DNA of 64,000 nucleotides from CAWAYR01 sp050250875 (GCA_050250875.1 JBFWNV010000002.1:496001-560000), one strand, 5' to 3'; shown: positions 24,029 to 32,415, counted from the first letter of the stretch. Numbers and translations: made by a program. Notes: a model not told the origin generated them from the letters alone.

Positions 24029-25018
24029 ATGCCGCAGCGCTTCCGCCTCCTCACCGAACACCACGTCGCGTCGCTGCTGACGATGGGCGACCTCATCCAG
24101 GCCATGGAGACCGCGCTGGCCCGCTTCTCGGCCGGCGAGGTGCTGCAGCCGGTGCGCACCGTGCTCACCGTGGGACCGCAGAAGGCATATTTCGGGGTGA
24201 TGCCGGCCTACGTGCCGGCGCCGGCGCAGATGGGCGCCAAGCTGGTCACGGTGTTCGGCGACAACGTGACCAAGGGCCTGCCGTCGCACCTGGCGACGAT
24301 CCTGCTGTTCGATCCCGACACCGGCGCGCTGATGGCCGTCATGGACGGCCGCTACATCACCGAGGCCCGCACCGCCGCCGTCTCGGCGGTGTCGGCCAGG
24401 GCGCTGGCCCGCCCCGACGCCGGCGTGCTCGCCCTCCTCGGCAGCGGCGTCCAGGCGCGCAGCCACCTCGAGGCCCTCGCCCAGGTGCGGCCGCTGTCAG
24501 AGGTGCGGGTGTGGAGCCCGCAGCCGCGCAACCGCGAACGCTTCGTCACCGAGATGGCCGGCACGGTGGCCTCGCCGCTGCGGGCGACCGACTCGGCCGA
24601 AGCCGCCGTCCGCGACGCCGATCTGGTCGTGCTGGTCACCTCGTCGCCGACGCCGGTGGTCGAGGACGCCTGGGTGCGCCCCGGCGCGCACGTCATCTCG
24701 GTCGGCGCGTGCCGCCCCGACCAGCGGGAGATGGCGCCGGCGCTGGTCGCCCGCGGCCGCCTGGTGGTCGACTCGCGCGCCGCCGCGCTGGTCGAGTCGG
24801 GCGACGTCGTCCAGGGGATCCGCGAGGGCCGGTTCGAGGCCAGCCACGTCGCCGGCGAACTCGGCGAGGTGCTGCTGGGCCGCGTCGCCGGCCGTCGCTC
24901 GGCCGACGAGGTGACCATCTTCAAGTCGCTCGGCATGGCGGTGGAGGACGTGGCCGCCGCCGACCTGGTCTATCGCCGCGCCGAGGACACCGGCGCCGGC
25001 ACGGCCCTCGAGCTATAG
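24029..25018 (+). CDS. Ornithine cyclodeaminase/mu-crystallin family enzyme
   Basis: About 329 residues. Conserved features: RTVLTVGPQKAYFGVMPAYV, GAKLVTVF, RYITEARTAAVSAVSA, Rossmann motif LLGSGVQARSHL, and the Asp region VISVGACRPDQRE. The family includes ornithine cyclodeaminase, alanine dehydrogenase and delta1-pyrroline-2-carboxylate reductase. Because a hydroxyproline-type epimerase is nearby, the reductase role is attractive but unproven. ATG 24029 is chosen; a GTG at 23999 in the same frame is less likely. The next gene begins 7 bp after its stop. Confidence 0.85.
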   Translation: MPQRFRLLTEHHVASLLTMGDLIQAMETALARFSAGEVLQPVRTVLTVGPQKAYFGVMPAYVPAPAQMGAKLVTVFGDNVTKGLPSHLATILLFDPDTGALMAVMDGRYITEARTAAVSAVSARALARPDAGVLALLGSGVQARSHLEALAQVRPLSEVRVWSPQPRNRERFVTEMAGTVASPLRATDSAEAAVRDADLVVLVTSSPTPVVEDAWVRPGAHVISVGACRPDQREMAPALVARGRLVVDSRAAALVESGDVVQGIREGRFEASHVAGELGEVLLGRVAGRRSADEVTIFKSLGMAVEDVAAADLVYRRAEDTGAGTALEL

Positions 25019-25025
25019 GCTCGCC

Positions 25026-25529
25026 ATGGCCGCGACCACGCGCCGCTGGCTGCCGATCGCCGCAGGGGTGGCGGTACTGCTGGTCTTCGTCGCCATCGGC
25101 GCCATCGCCGTGTCGGTGGCGTACTTCAGCGAGCACACCACCGTCGAGCGCGGCATCGACGAGACCCGCGCCGCCCAGGTCTTCGACGAGGCGACCCGTC
25201 GCTTTCCCGATGCGCGTCCGGTCATCGAATTCGACGCCGACCGCAAGCCGCACTACGTCGACGGCATCGCCGGCCGGAAGAACCCGGGCAGCGTGAACAC
25301 CGTGCACATCACGGCGTGGGATCCCGACGAACGCGCCCTGGCGACGGTGGCCCTGCCGATGTGGCTGCTGCGCCTCAAGTCGGGACCGATCGAGTTCGGC
25401 ACCTACGTCAGCGGCCTCGACGACCACGGCGTGCATCTCGAGGTGGCCGACCTCGAGCGGTACGGGCCGGGGGTGCTGTTCGACTTCCGCGCCCCGTCGG
25501 GCGAGCGCGTCCTGCTTTCCGCGCAGTAA
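25026..25529 (+). CDS. Membrane-anchored hypothetical protein
   Basis: 167 residues: one N-terminal transmembrane helix (PIAAGVAVLLVFVAIGAIAV) followed by an exported beta-rich domain with Asp/Val-rich strands (VNTVHITAWDPDERALATVA, LEVADLERYGPGVLFDF). No known motif. It is probably co-transcribed with the preceding cyclodeaminase-family gene, but a functional link is not evident. A CCCTGG-AGACG-CCAGGG hairpin (25535-25551) follows its stop and may terminate the unit. Confidence 0.65.
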   Translation: MAATTRRWLPIAAGVAVLLVFVAIGAIAVSVAYFSEHTTVERGIDETRAAQVFDEATRRFPDARPVIEFDADRKPHYVDGIAGRKNPGSVNTVHITAWDPDERALATVALPMWLLRLKSGPIEFGTYVSGLDDHGVHLEVADLERYGPGVLFDFRAPSGERVLLSAQ

Positions 25530-25534
25530 CCGCT

Positions 25535-25551
25535 CCCTGGAGACGCCAGGG
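25535..25551 (+). terminator. Short hairpin after 25529
   Basis: 6-bp stem CCCTGG / CCAGGG with a 5-nt loop, 5 nt after the stop codon of the membrane-anchored protein. There is no T-tract. It is weak on its own but sits where a terminator would be expected, about 95 bp before the next gene. Confidence 0.4.
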
Positions 25552-25646
25552 CCGACGGCGCCACCCCGGCGCCGGCCGCCCGCCTGCGGTCATCGTTGGC
25601 ACGGCTGCTGCAGCCTGGGTAGGTGCGCCTGCCACGGAGATCGGCC

Positions 25647-26276
25647 ATGACCGCACGAGCTTTGGGAGCCACGTTCGCCGCGCTGGCCACGGTCGCGCTG
25701 GCTGCCGGTCCGGCTGAGGCGCAACGCCGCGACGGCTGGGTCGGCGCTGCCTACGACTCCGGGTATCGCGACGGCGTCCGGGCCGGCGGTGACGACGCCC
25801 GCGATGGCCGCGCCTTCGAGTATCAGCGTCACCGCGACTACCGATCGGGGGACGGCGGTTACTCGAGCCGCGCCGGCCGGCGCGACACCTGGTCGGAACG
25901 ATACCGGGCGGGCTTCGTCGCCGGCTATCGCGACGGCTACTACTCGAGCGGCGGCGGCCGCGGTCGCGGGGCGGTCCGCGGCAGCCCGTGGTCCGGCCCG
26001 CCGGTGGGCGGGGCGAGACGGCCATCGGCCTTCCCCGGCGTCTCCGACGACATCGGCTACGCCAACGGCTTCGAGGAGGGCTACAAGCGCGGGCACGACG
26101 ACGGCGAGGATCGCGACCGCTACGACCCGCGCCGCCACGGCCGCTACCGCGACGCCGACCAGGGCTACCGCCGCGAGTACGGCTCCAGGAGCGTCTACGA
26201 GGCCAGCTACCGCCGCGGCTTCGAACGCGGCTACGACCAGGGGTACGCCGATGGACAGCGACGGCGGTGGCGGTAG
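25647..26276 (+). CDS. Secreted Tyr/Gly/Arg/Asp-rich repeat protein
   Basis: 209 residues. A signal peptide (LGATFAALATVALAAGPAEA) is followed by four copies of a Y-x2-G-[FY]-x2-G-x3-G repeat (YDSGYRDGVRAG, YRAGFVAGYRDGYY, YANGFEEGYKRGHDDG, YRRGFERGYDQGYADG), separated by Arg/Asp-rich linkers. The composition is strongly polyampholytic and aromatic, suggesting an adhesive or condensate-forming extracellular or surface protein. The ATG at 25647 is supported by GGAG 8 nt upstream. No enzymatic motif. Confidence 0.7.
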   Translation: MTARALGATFAALATVALAAGPAEAQRRDGWVGAAYDSGYRDGVRAGGDDARDGRAFEYQRHRDYRSGDGGYSSRAGRRDTWSERYRAGFVAGYRDGYYSSGGGRGRGAVRGSPWSGPPVGGARRPSAFPGVSDDIGYANGFEEGYKRGHDDGEDRDRYDPRRHGRYRDADQGYRREYGSRSVYEASYRRGFERGYDQGYADGQRRRWR

Positions 26277-26376
26277 GGACTGGGGACCAGGGGCCAGGGA
26301 CCAGGAGAACGCTTGTCACGCGTGACAGCGTGACTGTCCGCTCCCTCCCTGGTCCCCGGTCCCTGGTCCCCGATCC
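26277..26376. repeat. Composite G-rich inverted repeat, site C
   Basis: Left arm 26277-26306 has GGGGACCAG/GGGGCCAG units and the right arm 26344-26376 has CTGGTCCCC units. The core contains a perfect 14-bp palindrome TGTCACGCGTGACA (26314-26327) overlapping CGTGACAGCGTG, which also occurs at site B. It lies exactly between two convergent stop codons and can act as a bidirectional terminator. The arm sequence differs from sites A and B, but the architecture is the same. Confidence 0.75.
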
Positions 26377-27798
26377 CTACAACGCCAGGTACTTCCTGAT
26401 CCGCTGCAGCAGCCCCGTCCGCGTCGGCGCGCCGGTCTGCGCCTCGTCGGCCGCGGCCTTGGCCGACGCCAGCCCGGCCCGGCGCGCCATCACGACGTCG
26501 CTGACGTGCTCGACCAGGCCCTGGCGCAGCACCGCCAGTTCGCGGAAGCGCTCGGCCGAGATCTCCATGAGCAGCGCGTCGTCGAGCGCCGAGACGGTGG
26601 CGGTGCGCGCCTCGCCGGTGAGCATCGACATCTCGCCGAAGAAGCCGCCGCGGGAGGTGATCGCCACCTCCTGCCCCGACGGCTCCAAGGTGACCCGCAC
26701 GCGGCCGTCGAGCACGACGAACATCGACTGGCCGGCGTCGCCCTGACGCACGATCCGTTCGCCGGCGCCGTAGAGCCGTTCCGGACAGGCTTCGGCGAGC
26801 CGGGCGCATTCCACGTCGTCGAGCCCGGCGAACAGATCGATCTCGGCCAGCCGATCGGCCAGATAGCGGATGCGCGACGACTGCCGGCCGACCTGTTCCT
26901 CCCGGCTGTACTCGATCTGGATGGGATAGGGGATCTCGATGCCGTGGCGGCGCAGCGTGTACCAGAGATGGCTGCGCACCTGGTCGTAGGCGTAGTCGTC
27001 GAGCCCGAAGTCGGCGATCCAGAACCGCACCCGGTAGTTCACCGACGACGCCCCGAAGTCGATGACGATGACGTCGGGCGCCGGGTCGCGCAGCGCCAGC
27101 GGCGCGTTCTCGACGGCCTCGAGCAGGGCCCGCTTCGCCAGGTTGGGGGCGGCGTCATAGGTGAGGCCGACGTCCACCTCCAGCCGCGTCGGCACCGTCG
27201 GCTCCGAGTGGTTGAGGATGGGGTCCTTGGAGACGACGCTGTTGGGCACGATTACGAACTGCCCGGCCTTGGTCAGCAGCTTCGTGGCTCGCCAGGTGAC
27301 TTCCTGCACCTGGCCTTCGTAATCGCCGACCCTGATCCAGTGGCCGACGCGGAACGGCTTCTCGACCTGGATGGCGAGCCCGGCGAAGAGGTTGCCGAGC
27401 GTGTCCTGCAGCGCGAAGCCGACGACGACGGCGCCGACCGCCGACGTGGTGAGCAGTTTCTCGTCGAGCAGCAGCGTCGCCGCCACGGCGAACAGCCCGA
27501 TGACGACGACGTCCTGGACGATCGCCGGCACGCGTTCGGACGGGCGGTCCTTGGCCCACGGGTTGACCGCCAGGGCGACCACGGCGACGATGCCGGCGGC
27601 GACGATCGCCAGCCGCGCCAGGCCGCCGAGCAGGGCGGGATCGCCCCAGCCGCCGCCGAGCGCACCCTCGAGTCCTGCCGACGCCACCAGCAGCACCGCG
27701 GCAAACGCCAGCCGCGCGCGCAGGAACCGGCTGCGCACGGCGGCCAGCGCGACCACGACGACGGCGAGCGCGACGAGCGTGACGAGAGGAAGTTGCAC
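26377..27798 (-). CDS. MscS-family channel with C-terminal cNMP-binding domain
   Basis: 473 residues. Four hydrophobic helices occupy residues 1-160. The MscS pore and beta domain follow (GFALQDTLGNLFAGLAIQVE, then KPFRVGHWIRVGDYEG), with a cytoplasmic vestibule to about 320 and a cyclic-nucleotide-binding domain at about 345-450. The phosphate-binding cassette is intact: FGEMSMLTGEARTATV, with the Arg and Thr-Ala pattern of cAMP-type sites. Binding of a cyclic nucleotide probably gates or tunes an osmotic release channel. The GTG start is 36 bp after the M48 gene; an adenylate cyclase heads the same unit. Confidence 0.9.
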   Translation of the reverse strand: MQLPLVTLVALAVVVVALAAVRSRFLRARLAFAAVLLVASAGLEGALGGGWGDPALLGGLARLAIVAAGIVAVVALAVNPWAKDRPSERVPAIVQDVVVIGLFAVAATLLLDEKLLTTSAVGAVVVGFALQDTLGNLFAGLAIQVEKPFRVGHWIRVGDYEGQVQEVTWRATKLLTKAGQFVIVPNSVVSKDPILNHSEPTVPTRLEVDVGLTYDAAPNLAKRALLEAVENAPLALRDPAPDVIVIDFGASSVNYRVRFWIADFGLDDYAYDQVRSHLWYTLRRHGIEIPYPIQIEYSREEQVGRQSSRIRYLADRLAEIDLFAGLDDVECARLAEACPERLYGAGERIVRQGDAGQSMFVVLDGRVRVTLEPSGQEVAITSRGGFFGEMSMLTGEARTATVSALDDALLMEISAERFRELAVLRQGLVEHVSDVVMARRAGLASAKAAADEAQTGAPTRTGLLQRIRKYLAL

Positions 27799-27834
27799 GG
27801 GTCTAGCCGCGAGCCGCCAGCCGCCGGTCGGGGA

Positions 27835-28944
27835 TCACCTCAACCCGCCCGCCTTCTTGAACGCCGCCACGTCGGCCGCACTCACCGTGACGGCGACCAG
27901 CGCCGGGTTCGCCCCGCCCTTGGCCAGCCGATCCTCGCTGCCGGCGCCGCGCGCCGCGCCCGAGCCGGTGGTCTGCGCCGCCCGGCGCTCGCCGCCGCCG
28001 GGCCGCAGCGCCCCGGCCAGGCCGCCGAGCCCCTTCTTCTTCGGCGCTTCCTCGGCCGGCTTCGCGGTGCCGCCGGCGGCGCCGGCCGAGCCCGCTTCGA
28101 TGGTGGCGATCTCGGTCACGGCGATCGGCGTGAACGTGATCGTGGAGGTGTAGCGCTCGGTGACCGTGGCCGACGACGTCAGCTTCGCCGAGGCAATCTG
28201 CCGCGTCATCTTGTCCATCCGTTCCTTGGTCTCGGGATGCGACGCGAACAGGCCGTTCTTCGCCGGCGGCGCGTTCTTGTTGCGCTCGACCAGCATCGTC
28301 AGGAAGCCGATCATCCCCTGCGGCGCGTAGCCGACGGTGTTGGCCAGGACGAGGCCCTTCTCGTCGCTCTCCAGCTCTTCGCCGCGGCCGAAGCCGCTCT
28401 CGATCACCTCGTACGCCTTGTCGGCCAGTGCGCTCATCAGCTTGCTGTTGCCGGCCACCGTCTCGTCGGCGCCCATCTGTACCAGCTTGCCCTTCTGGAT
28501 GGCGCGGATGGTGTGCTTCTCGGTGACGTGGATGATCTCGTGGCCGAGCACGCCGGCCAGTTCCGACTCGTTCTTCAGATTGGCGAGCGCGCCCTTGGTG
28601 ATGTGGACGAAGCCACCGGGCGCGGCGAAGGCGTTGACCGCGTCGGTGTCGAGGACGATGAACTTCCATGCCAGCGCCGGCTTGGTCGAGGCCTGCGCCA
28701 GCGCCGTGCCGACCAGCGTGACGTAGCGGTGCACCGCCTGGTTCTGCACCACGCCGTAACGGGCGCGGATGCGCGTGCTGACCTCGGCGCCGAGCTGGGC
28801 CTCCTCGGCCTCGGTCATCTCGACGTCCTTGAACTGCTGGGCGCGCTTCAGGGCGCCACCCAGCCTGCCGAGCTGCTCGGCGGCGGCGTAGGACGGCGCG
28901 GCCATGGCGGCGGCGGCCAGGACGGCAACGAGTCGACGGTTCAT
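27835..28944 (-). CDS. M48-family secreted metalloprotease
   Basis: 369 residues. A signal peptide (RRLVAVLAAAAMAAPSYAAA) precedes an M48 peptidase domain with the HEIIH zinc motif in LGHEIIHVTEKHT and the third ligand region ESDEKGLVLA. The C-terminal part has an Ala/Gly/Lys-rich linker and a basic tail ending KKAGGLR. It probably works in the periplasm like BepA/LoiP-type quality-control proteases. Its ATG overlaps the stop of the adenylate cyclase (ATGA), indicating coupled expression, and the MscS-cNMP gene follows. Confidence 0.88.
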   Translation of the reverse strand: MNRRLVAVLAAAAMAAPSYAAAEQLGRLGGALKRAQQFKDVEMTEAEEAQLGAEVSTRIRARYGVVQNQAVHRYVTLVGTALAQASTKPALAWKFIVLDTDAVNAFAAPGGFVHITKGALANLKNESELAGVLGHEIIHVTEKHTIRAIQKGKLVQMGADETVAGNSKLMSALADKAYEVIESGFGRGEELESDEKGLVLANTVGYAPQGMIGFLTMLVERNKNAPPAKNGLFASHPETKERMDKMTRQIASAKLTSSATVTERYTSTITFTPIAVTEIATIEAGSAGAAGGTAKPAEEAPKKKGLGGLAGALRPGGGERRAAQTTGSGAARGAGSEDRLAKGGANPALVAVTVSAADVAAFKKAGGLR

Positions 28945-30956
28945 GCGGATGCCTCTTTCTTCACGCCGGGACGGACCTCGAAGACCGCCACCGGCCGCGT
29001 CTTGCCCTTCACCGTGACCTCGCCGAGGGCCCGGACATCATAGTGCCCCTTGAGCTGGCGGCGGGTCGCCTCGGAGATGAGGATGCGGGTGCCGTAGTCC
29101 TTGTTGAGCGACTCCAGCCGCGCCCCCAGGTTCACGTTGTCGCCGATGACGGTGTAGCTCATGATCGTATCGGACCCGATGTTCCCGGCAATCATCTCGC
29201 CGGTGTTGATGCCGATGCCGATGTCGAGCGCGGCGCGGCCCTCCACCGCCCACCGCCGGTTCAGGTCCTGCAGTTCCTCCACCATGCCGAGCGCCGTCTG
29301 CACGGCGTGATCGGCATGGTCGGGGTCGTCGAGCGGCGCGCCGTACAACGCCATCACCATGTCGCCGACGAACTTGTCCACCGTGCCCCGATGCGCGAAG
29401 ACCACCGCCACCATCCGGGTGAAGTACTCGTTCAGCTGGCGGACCAGATCCTCGGCCTCGCCGCTCTCCGACAGCGTGGTGAAACCGCGCATGTCCGAGA
29501 ACAACACGGTCATCTCGCGCCGCTCGCCACCCAGGCCGACTTCGCCAGGGCTGGCCAGCAGCTGCTGGTAGACGTCCTTGGACACATAGCGTGAGAACAG
29601 CCGCTTGACCCTCCGCTTCTCGCGGCCCTCGACGAAGTAGCTCCAGGCCAGATCGGCCACGAACGCGAGTACGACCGCCAGCACCGGCACGACCAGCGGC
29701 AGCCACAGTCCCTGCCCGAGCGCCCGCGTCGTCACCCAGACCAGCGCCGCCGAGGCGGCCAGGGCGGCCGCCGCGGTGGCCCACGGCGCGGCCAGGGCGC
29801 CGACGACGCTCACCACCAGCACCGGCAGCAGCGTCGTCGCCACGCGCTGGTACGGGGCGGCCGGCGCCACGGCGCGGTTGGCCAGCAGGCCGTCGAGCAC
29901 GTTGGCGTGGAACTCGGCGCCGGGCATGGTCCCCTCGCCGAACGGCGTCGTGAAGATGTCCTTGAGCCCCTCGGCCGTCACGCCGACGACGACGATGCGG
30001 TCCTTGAACACCGCCGGGTCGAGATGCGGCGTCTCGCCGGCCAGGATCTGCTGCTCGGCGAGGAACACGTCCTGGAAGGAGTAGTACGGGAAGGTCGGCG
30101 TCCGATCGGCGCGCATGGTCGGTCCGCGGAACGGCACCAGGCCGCGCCACACCGTCTGCGCCGGGCCGTAGTAGTCGGGCACGACCTGCTCGACCCACGG
30201 CACCCGGGTCGGGCCGAGGGTGAGCGCGGCGCGCGATGCCGACACCTGCTCGGGCCGGACGGCCCGGGCCGCGAGCATCGCCGCCACCGGCAGCGACGGC
30301 ACGACGTGGCCGGCCACCTCGACGAACGGCACGTAGCGGCGGGCCGGGCCGTCGGGGTCGTAGGCGAAGCGGGCGTGGCCGATGCCGCGGGCGGCCCGCG
30401 CCAGCGCCGCGAACGGCGGCGTCAGCAGCGGCCGGCGTTCGGCGAAGCCGTGGATCGGCCAGCGCGCCTGGAGCGCGGGGATGCCGTCGAGCGGCACCTG
30501 CACGTTCTGGCTGGCGTCGACGAGGCCCTCGCTCGACGCTTCGGCGGCGAGGATGACGTTACCGGCCTTGGCGACCGAGGCGACCAGCGCGTCGTCGCTC
30601 TCCTTGCCGGTCCACACCGTGCCGCCGATGTCGGCGGTGCCCTTCGCCTCTTCGCTGAAGAGCACGTCGTAGACCACGAGCGTCGCCGGCCCGCGGGCCA
30701 GGAAGTCGACCAGCACGGCGTGCACCATGCGCGGCCACGGCCAACGGCCGACGATGGGCTCGAGCTGGCGGATCGAGTGGTCGTCGATCAGCACCTGGGC
30801 GATCGCCGGCGGCGGCCCGGCGCCGGTCGCCACGGCGCGCAGGCGGGCGTCGTAGGTCTTGAGCTCGAGCGTCTGCAGGAGCGGCGCCAGGCCGAGCATC
30901 GACGCGAGCAGGGTCGCGGCCAGCGTGAAGCCACCCGCCAGCACCCACCGTGTCAT
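28941..30956 (-). CDS. CHASE2-domain class III adenylate cyclase
   Basis: 671 residues. One N-terminal TM helix, a periplasmic CHASE2 sensor domain (about residues 30-340), three closely spaced TM helices (about 365-440), then a class III cyclase domain. Metal-binding Asp residues are in FSDMRGF (about 487-493) and KFVGDMVMA. The adenine-selecting Lys/Asp pair is present (Lys of DKFVGD, Asp of VIGDNVNL), as are the catalytic Asn and Arg (NLGARLES), so it should make cAMP. It senses an unknown extracytoplasmic signal and heads the operon with the M48 protease and cNMP-binding MscS channel. Confidence 0.92.
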   Translation of the reverse strand: MTRWVLAGGFTLAATLLASMLGLAPLLQTLELKTYDARLRAVATGAGPPPAIAQVLIDDHSIRQLEPIVGRWPWPRMVHAVLVDFLARGPATLVVYDVLFSEEAKGTADIGGTVWTGKESDDALVASVAKAGNVILAAEASSEGLVDASQNVQVPLDGIPALQARWPIHGFAERRPLLTPPFAALARAARGIGHARFAYDPDGPARRYVPFVEVAGHVVPSLPVAAMLAARAVRPEQVSASRAALTLGPTRVPWVEQVVPDYYGPAQTVWRGLVPFRGPTMRADRTPTFPYYSFQDVFLAEQQILAGETPHLDPAVFKDRIVVVGVTAEGLKDIFTTPFGEGTMPGAEFHANVLDGLLANRAVAPAAPYQRVATTLLPVLVVSVVGALAAPWATAAAALAASAALVWVTTRALGQGLWLPLVVPVLAVVLAFVADLAWSYFVEGREKRRVKRLFSRYVSKDVYQQLLASPGEVGLGGERREMTVLFSDMRGFTTLSESGEAEDLVRQLNEYFTRMVAVVFAHRGTVDKFVGDMVMALYGAPLDDPDHADHAVQTALGMVEELQDLNRRWAVEGRAALDIGIGINTGEMIAGNIGSDTIMSYTVIGDNVNLGARLESLNKDYGTRILISEATRRQLKGHYDVRALGEVTVKGKTRPVAVFEVRPGVKKEASA

Positions 30957-30990
30957 GCCCGTCCCGCCCGCATGCGCTCCGCATAGTACT
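30957..30990 (-). promoter_or_regulatory. Candidate -10 box and short leader ORF for the cyclase operon
   Basis: On the minus strand TACTAT (30988-30983) is followed 9 nt later by ATG at 30973, opening a 6-codon frame MRAGRA whose TGA overlaps the cyclase ATG at 30956 (ATGA). Transcription from this -10 would start almost at the small ORF, which could couple ribosomes onto the cyclase gene. Speculative; based on spacing only. Confidence 0.3.
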
Positions 30991-31034
30991 GGTACCGGCC
31001 GGGGGCGCGGGCGGCCCGGCCGGCAGCGCCGCGA

Positions 31035-31895
31035 TCAGCGGGCGCGGGCCGCCAGCGGGCGGCGCGTCCCCGACTGACGCGCCATCACCTCGGGCCGCGG
31101 CCGCGGCGCGCTGCGCGGGCGCGGCTGCAGCGCCGCGTGCGCCGCCCCGTTGCCGCGCGCCGCCACCGCGCCGTTGACGCGCCCCGTGGCCACCTTGGCG
31201 GCCGGCCGCACGACCGGCCGGCGGCCGGTGAACGTCCTGATCGACGCCTCGTCGTGGACCCAGGTGTCGTCGAAGAAGTGCACCTGGCCGCTGGCCAGGT
31301 CGTGCTTGCCGCCGATGACCGCCACCTTGCCCTCCTCGATCAGGTGCTCAAGGATGTAGCTGCGGTTGAGGATGGTGCGCACCGACCGGCGGACGTTGAG
31401 ATCGGCGACCTGCTCCACGAACGCGGGGTTCTTCGAGTTGCGCTTGGCGGCGTCGTGGGTCTGGCTCTCTTCGTACACGGCCGGATGGATCTTCGACAGC
31501 AGCTCGGTGAGGTTGCCCAGCTCGACGTGATCGCAGGCGCCCTTGATGGCGCCGCACGACGTGTGGCCGAGGACGACGATCAGCTTCGAGCCGGCGATCT
31601 GGCAGGCGAACTCCAGGCTGCCGACGACGTCGGTGTTGACGACGTTGCCGGCGATGCGCACCGAGAACACGTCGCCCAGCCCCTGGTCGAAGATGAGTTC
31701 GGCCGAGGTCCGGCTGTCGATGCAGCTCACGATGGTCGCAAACGGCCACTGGCCGTCGCGGGTGTCGTTGGCCTGCTGCAGCAGGTTGCGGTTGACGCGC
31801 AGGTTGTTGATGAAGCGCTGGTTGCCTTCCTTCAGCAGCTCCAGGGCGCGCGTCGGGGTGATGGTCGCCTGCGTTTCGAACGTGTGTGCCTTCAT
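31035..31895 (-). CDS. Beta-carbonic anhydrase (cytoplasmic type)
   Basis: 286 residues with no export signal. Beta-carbonic anhydrase motifs: zinc ligand and dyad in SCIDSRTSAE, second His/Cys pair in GHTSCGAIKG. After about residue 215 a basic, Arg/Ala/Pro-rich tail of roughly 60 residues is added, not part of the enzyme fold. ATG 31895 is chosen with GAGAGGC upstream. It lies just upstream of the adenylate cyclase, about 80 bp away on the same strand. Bicarbonate can stimulate some class III cyclases, so proximity may matter, but no direct evidence exists here. Confidence 0.88.
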   Translation of the reverse strand: MKAHTFETQATITPTRALELLKEGNQRFINNLRVNRNLLQQANDTRDGQWPFATIVSCIDSRTSAELIFDQGLGDVFSVRIAGNVVNTDVVGSLEFACQIAGSKLIVVLGHTSCGAIKGACDHVELGNLTELLSKIHPAVYEESQTHDAAKRNSKNPAFVEQVADLNVRRSVRTILNRSYILEHLIEEGKVAVIGGKHDLASGQVHFFDDTWVHDEASIRTFTGRRPVVRPAAKVATGRVNGAVAARGNGAAHAALQPRPRSAPRPRPEVMARQSGTRRPLAARAR

Positions 31896-32025
31896 GGGTC
31901 GGGCCTCTCGCGGAAGTCGGGGAACCAGTCGCCGCGCGCGGTCGGCGCGACGGCCGTCGCCGCTGCACAGCGGCAACCTCAGGGCCGCGCCGGGGGCGCG
32001 GTCGAGGCCGTGGACGGCAGGGGAC

Positions 32026-32415
32026 TCAGGCGAGGCGGGCGGGCGGGCCGCGCGCGGACGGCGGGCGGCGGGCGGTGAGGTCGTCGGCGAGGAGGAGCGG
32101 AAAGACGGCGGCCGGTGAAGCCGCAGCCGCGGCCGCGACGGCGACGCGACGCGGCAGCACGAAGAGGTCGGCCCCGGCGGCGTGCGCGCCGGCTGCCGCG
32201 TGGCCGGGATCGGCGGCGACCGCGACGGCGAAGTCGTCGTCGGGTTCGACCCAGGCGCACGGCTGATCCGGCCGGGTCGATCCTGCCAGAGCGGCGCCCC
32301 GAGCGGCGCGCTCGCGTCCGCCCGTGCGCAGGCGCGGCGTCGAGACGCCGGCGGCGACGGCCACGGCGAGCAGCGTCGCCGCGAGAGCGGTGATGTGCGT
32401 GGAACGTCGGGTCAC
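32026..32415 (-). CDS. Possible small secreted hypothetical protein
   Basis: A 129-residue frame from GTG at 32415: basic start (TRRSTHITA), hydrophobic signal-like stretch (ALAATLLAVAVAAGVS), then an Ala/Pro/Asp-rich body without recognisable domains. Composition is close to what non-coding DNA of this GC content can give, and there is no good ribosome binding site, so this call is tentative. Confidence 0.35.
   Translation of the reverse strand: MTRRSTHITALAATLLAVAVAAGVSTPRLRTGGRERAARGAALAGSTRPDQPCAWVEPDDDFAVAVAADPGHAAAGAHAAGADLFVLPRRVAVAAAAAASPAAVFPLLLADDLTARRPPSARGPPARLA

Noticed and set aside
28941..30956. Guanylate cyclase activity for the CHASE2 protein
   Set aside because: The substrate-selecting residues are the Lys/Asp pair of adenylate cyclases, not the Glu/Cys-type pair of guanylate cyclases.
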